A stretch of 64,000 bases of DNA from Vaginella massiliensis (GTDB lineage: Bacteria > Bacteroidota > Bacteroidia > Flavobacteriales > Weeksellaceae): the NCBI RefSeq assembly GCF_900089075.1, contig NZ_LT593745.1, positions 62,001 to 126,000 of the forward strand. The letters run 5' to 3'. The notes under the pieces are model-generated. The model had not been told where the DNA came from. It made no database searches and saw nothing but the letters and a program-made list of their open reading frames with translations. This document shows positions 61,714-64,000 of the stretch, one piece after another; position 1 is the stretch's first letter, and every line of letters starts with the position of its first letter. Both the position numbers and the translations under genes were made by a program.

Positions 61714-62580
61714 ATGTCTAACATCGACTATATTTTTCCAGAAAAAGCTGCCGATATTGGCAACTTTTTGGTGGGTCGTCTGTTGCCTTTCAGGCAAAAA
61801 AGAAGCATTGGACCTTTTGTATTCATCGATCATATGGGACCAGCTTGCTTGGCAGACCATGAAAACCTAGACGTTGGACCGCATCCGCACATTGGGCTTT
61901 CTACCCTCACCTATTTGTTCGATGGCGCCATTATGCACCGCGATTCTATGGGCACAGCAATCGAGATTCTGCCCGGAGCAGTAAACTGGATGACTGCTGG
62001 TAAAGGTGTAACACATTCTGAACGGACGCCAGAACGCCTCAGAAACAAAGACAAATTTCTTCACGGACTGCAAATTTGGGTGGCACTACCCAAAGAATAC
62101 GAAGAGATCGAGCCCAGTTTTCATCATATCGAAGCGAGTCAATTGCCCTCTTGGCAAGAAAACGGCAACGATTTTAAATTAATCGCGGGCGAATTCGAAG
62201 ATAAAAAATCTGCTGTTCCTGTTTTTTCGAAATTGTATATGATCGAAATCAAAGCGAATAAAACCTCGACCATCAGCCTAAAAAACAAGCTCTTTGGCGA
62301 AAGTGGTTTGTATATTTTGCAAGGAAAAATCAGCAGTAACGGTCATGAATATGGGAACAAACAAATCTTGATTACGAAAGATGCGCATCTATGCGAATTC
62401 GAAATTGAAGAAGGGTCGATCGTCTATATTTTTGGTGGGGAACCATTCCCAGAAGAACGGTACATTCGTTGGAATTTCGTTTCGTGTTCGGTCGAACGTT
62501 TGAAACAAGCCGAAGAAGATTGGCGTGCGCATCGCTTCCCGAAAGTGGTGAACGATGATGGCTACGTCCCCATGCCCTGA
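61714..62580 (+). CDS. Pirin family protein
   Basis: A 288-residue bicupin. The N-terminal cupin has the metal site HPHIGLSTLTYLF and the later His and Glu (MTAGKGVTHSE); RLLPFRQKRSIGPFVF is the typical start. Pirins bind iron; some act as quercetin 2,3-dioxygenases or redox regulators. Function here is open. It is a single gene that diverges from the Ig-like operon. Confidence 0.9.
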   Translation: MSNIDYIFPEKAADIGNFLVGRLLPFRQKRSIGPFVFIDHMGPACLADHENLDVGPHPHIGLSTLTYLFDGAIMHRDSMGTAIEILPGAVNWMTAGKGVTHSERTPERLRNKDKFLHGLQIWVALPKEYEEIEPSFHHIEASQLPSWQENGNDFKLIAGEFEDKKSAVPVFSKLYMIEIKANKTSTISLKNKLFGESGLYILQGKISSNGHEYGNKQILITKDAHLCEFEIEEGSIVYIFGGEPFPEERYIRWNFVSCSVERLKQAEEDWRAHRFPKVVNDDGYVPMP

Positions 62581-62617
62581 AAACAAAATCGGCTTCGAAC
62601 AAAGAGTAAAGCTCGTG

Positions 62618-63145
62618 CTAAGAAGCTTCTGAAATCACTTTTTCGAAGGCTTTACGAGTGCCGTCTCGCATCTTAACTTCGCCACAATATTGATAGCCCA
62701 ATTTCGATATGATGTGCAACATGGGCGCATTATCGAAATTGGTATCGATCTTGATGCTTTTACGGTTTTGTTGCAAGGCGACTTGCTCTGCATTTTTCAT
62801 CATCCACTCGGCCAAACCTTTTATTTTATGATCCTGATGCACTGCTAAGCGATGCACCACCAAATAAGGTGTATTGGTCAGCCATTGCCCGTCGATGTTT
62901 TCGTAGGCTTTGTCGCCATCTGCAATGAGCGCGATGTAAGCGATGCATTTGCCCTGAGGGTTTTCGGCAACGTATCCGTATTCATTTTCGATATCAGACT
63001 GCAAAACCGTAAGATTTGGGTAACCGTCTTGCCATTGCTCACTGCCTTCTGCTTTTCTTTTGGCAATGGCGTTTTCTATAATCGCCCAACAAGCCGACAA
63101 ATCGACAATGGTTGCTTTTCTAAATTTTAAATAATTCGTTTCCAT
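62618..63145 (-). CDS. GNAT family N-acetyltransferase
   Basis: A 175-residue acetyltransferase from the ATG at 63143-63145 (METNYLKFRKAT); a longer frame to 63220 would overlap the upstream gene. The acetyl-CoA region is around VHRLAVHQDHKIKGLAEWMM, with the usual Gln/Arg-Gly pocket modified to KIKGLA. The substrate is unknown. It lies 4 bp after the DNA glycosylase gene, which suggests one transcript. Confidence 0.85.
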   Translation of the reverse strand: METNYLKFRKATIVDLSACWAIIENAIAKRKAEGSEQWQDGYPNLTVLQSDIENEYGYVAENPQGKCIAYIALIADGDKAYENIDGQWLTNTPYLVVHRLAVHQDHKIKGLAEWMMKNAEQVALQQNRKSIKIDTNFDNAPMLHIISKLGYQYCGEVKMRDGTRKAFEKVISEAS

Positions 63146-63149
63146 ATAC

Positions 63150-63701
63150 TTAAACTGAACACCATTTCGGATTGAGTTCGACAATTTGTTGATGTATTCT
63201 ACACGTTTCGTCGTGTGCACCTGGCAAATATCCTATGCTCATGAGAAATTCGTTCACAATCTCGCCACCCATAAATTTAAAGTTTTTTTTGAACAACTGT
63301 GTCCATTCTTCTTTAGTTTTCGGATGATGCGCATCTAACCAATTTTTGAAAGAACCATGGATTTCTTGTATTTGCAGTATTGTTTTAGCGTTTTCGATGG
63401 CGGCATTTATTTTCAATCGATTGCGGATAATTCCAGCATTTTGCAACAATCGTTCACGGTCTTGCTCATCAAAATTAGCGACTTTGGCAATATCGAAATT
63501 AGCATAGGCTTGACGAAAAGAATTTTCTTTTTTCAGGATGGTTTCCCAACTCAAACCTGCTTGGTTAATTTCTAAAATCAATCGTCCAAACAATTCCTCA
63601 TCGTCTTCTATCGGAAAACCGTACGAAAAATCGTGATACTGTTGATGCAAATCTTTTCTTTGCCCATTGGGCATGGCTTCGATAGCTTTACAATACGACA
63701 T
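63150..63701 (-). CDS. tag: DNA-3-methyladenine glycosylase I
   Basis: Removes 3-methyladenine from alkylated DNA. The 183 residues match Tag. The zinc site is present: Cys near the start (SYCKA), His in QQYHDF, and His plus Cys near the end (GAHDETC). The catalytic region includes EINQAGLSWETILKK with the Glu of the Tag family. It is followed 4 bp later by the acetyltransferase gene and lies 15 bp after glutamate dehydrogenase. Confidence 0.93.
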   Translation of the reverse strand: MSYCKAIEAMPNGQRKDLHQQYHDFSYGFPIEDDEELFGRLILEINQAGLSWETILKKENSFRQAYANFDIAKVANFDEQDRERLLQNAGIIRNRLKINAAIENAKTILQIQEIHGSFKNWLDAHHPKTKEEWTQLFKKNFKFMGGEIVNEFLMSIGYLPGAHDETCRIHQQIVELNPKWCSV

Positions 63702-63716
63702 ACAAGAAGGCGAAAA

Positions 63717-64000
<284 letters not shown>

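Overview
The window is a 64 kb piece of a Bacteroidota chromosome, most likely class Flavobacteriia (a Weeksellaceae-like genome is my guess). The reasons are AT-rich DNA, promoters of the form TTTG-N19-21-TAnnTTTG, few Shine-Dalgarno sites, a gliding lipoprotein (GldI), type IX secretion sorting domains of types A and B, type B ribosomal protein L31, and a YpdA-type bacillithiol disulfide reductase. No rRNA, tRNA, CRISPR array, prophage or insertion sequence was seen.

Region 1 (1-12.9 kb) is de novo purine synthesis on the minus strand: purL-purC-purF-purM as one unit and purN-purH-purD as another. A Pif1/RecD-like helicase and a small zinc-ribbon gene lie between them. The purL leader (12.43-12.86 kb) is the most striking part of the window. 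It holds two copies of a 67-nt purine riboswitch aptamer of the guanine type (C74), each with its own promoter. In each copy the closing P1 stem is followed almost directly by seven U residues, so the aptamer itself could act as the terminator. A shrunken third copy lies just before purL.

Region 2 (12.9-37.6 kb) is housekeeping: Mpl, PlsC, a Nudix hydrolase, YebC, a Nif3-like protein, an ABC transporter/NrnA/GldI/dual-family prolyl isomerase operon, a ChaN-like protein, PriA, proline dehydrogenase, L31, a sirtuin, GuaA, a dicarboxylate symporter and an AddB-like nuclease. A structured intergenic repeat separates chaN-like and priA.

Region 3 (37.7-49.1 kb) is stress-related. A TetR-controlled RND efflux operon (tetR-tolC-adaptor-pump) faces a plus-strand operon of ypdA, a methyltransferase, a CPA2 cation/proton antiporter and dinB. 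TetR has a likely operator lying over its own promoter.

Region 4 (49.2-64 kb) is accessory and surface-related. It has a type IX cargo protein, the agmatine deiminase/N-carbamoylputrescine amidase pair, two tandem M15-like (DUF5715-like) proteins, a gamma carbonic anhydrase, an Nfu iron-sulfur protein, a NUMOD4/HNH-like protein, an SRPBCC/GyrI-like gene with a broken 5' end, and a repeat-rich gap. A four-gene operon of secreted Ig-like proteins follows: one ends in a type B sorting domain, the other three in a short T-S-x-I tail. Pirin, a GNAT acetyltransferase, DNA glycosylase Tag and the 3' end of glutamate dehydrogenase close the window.
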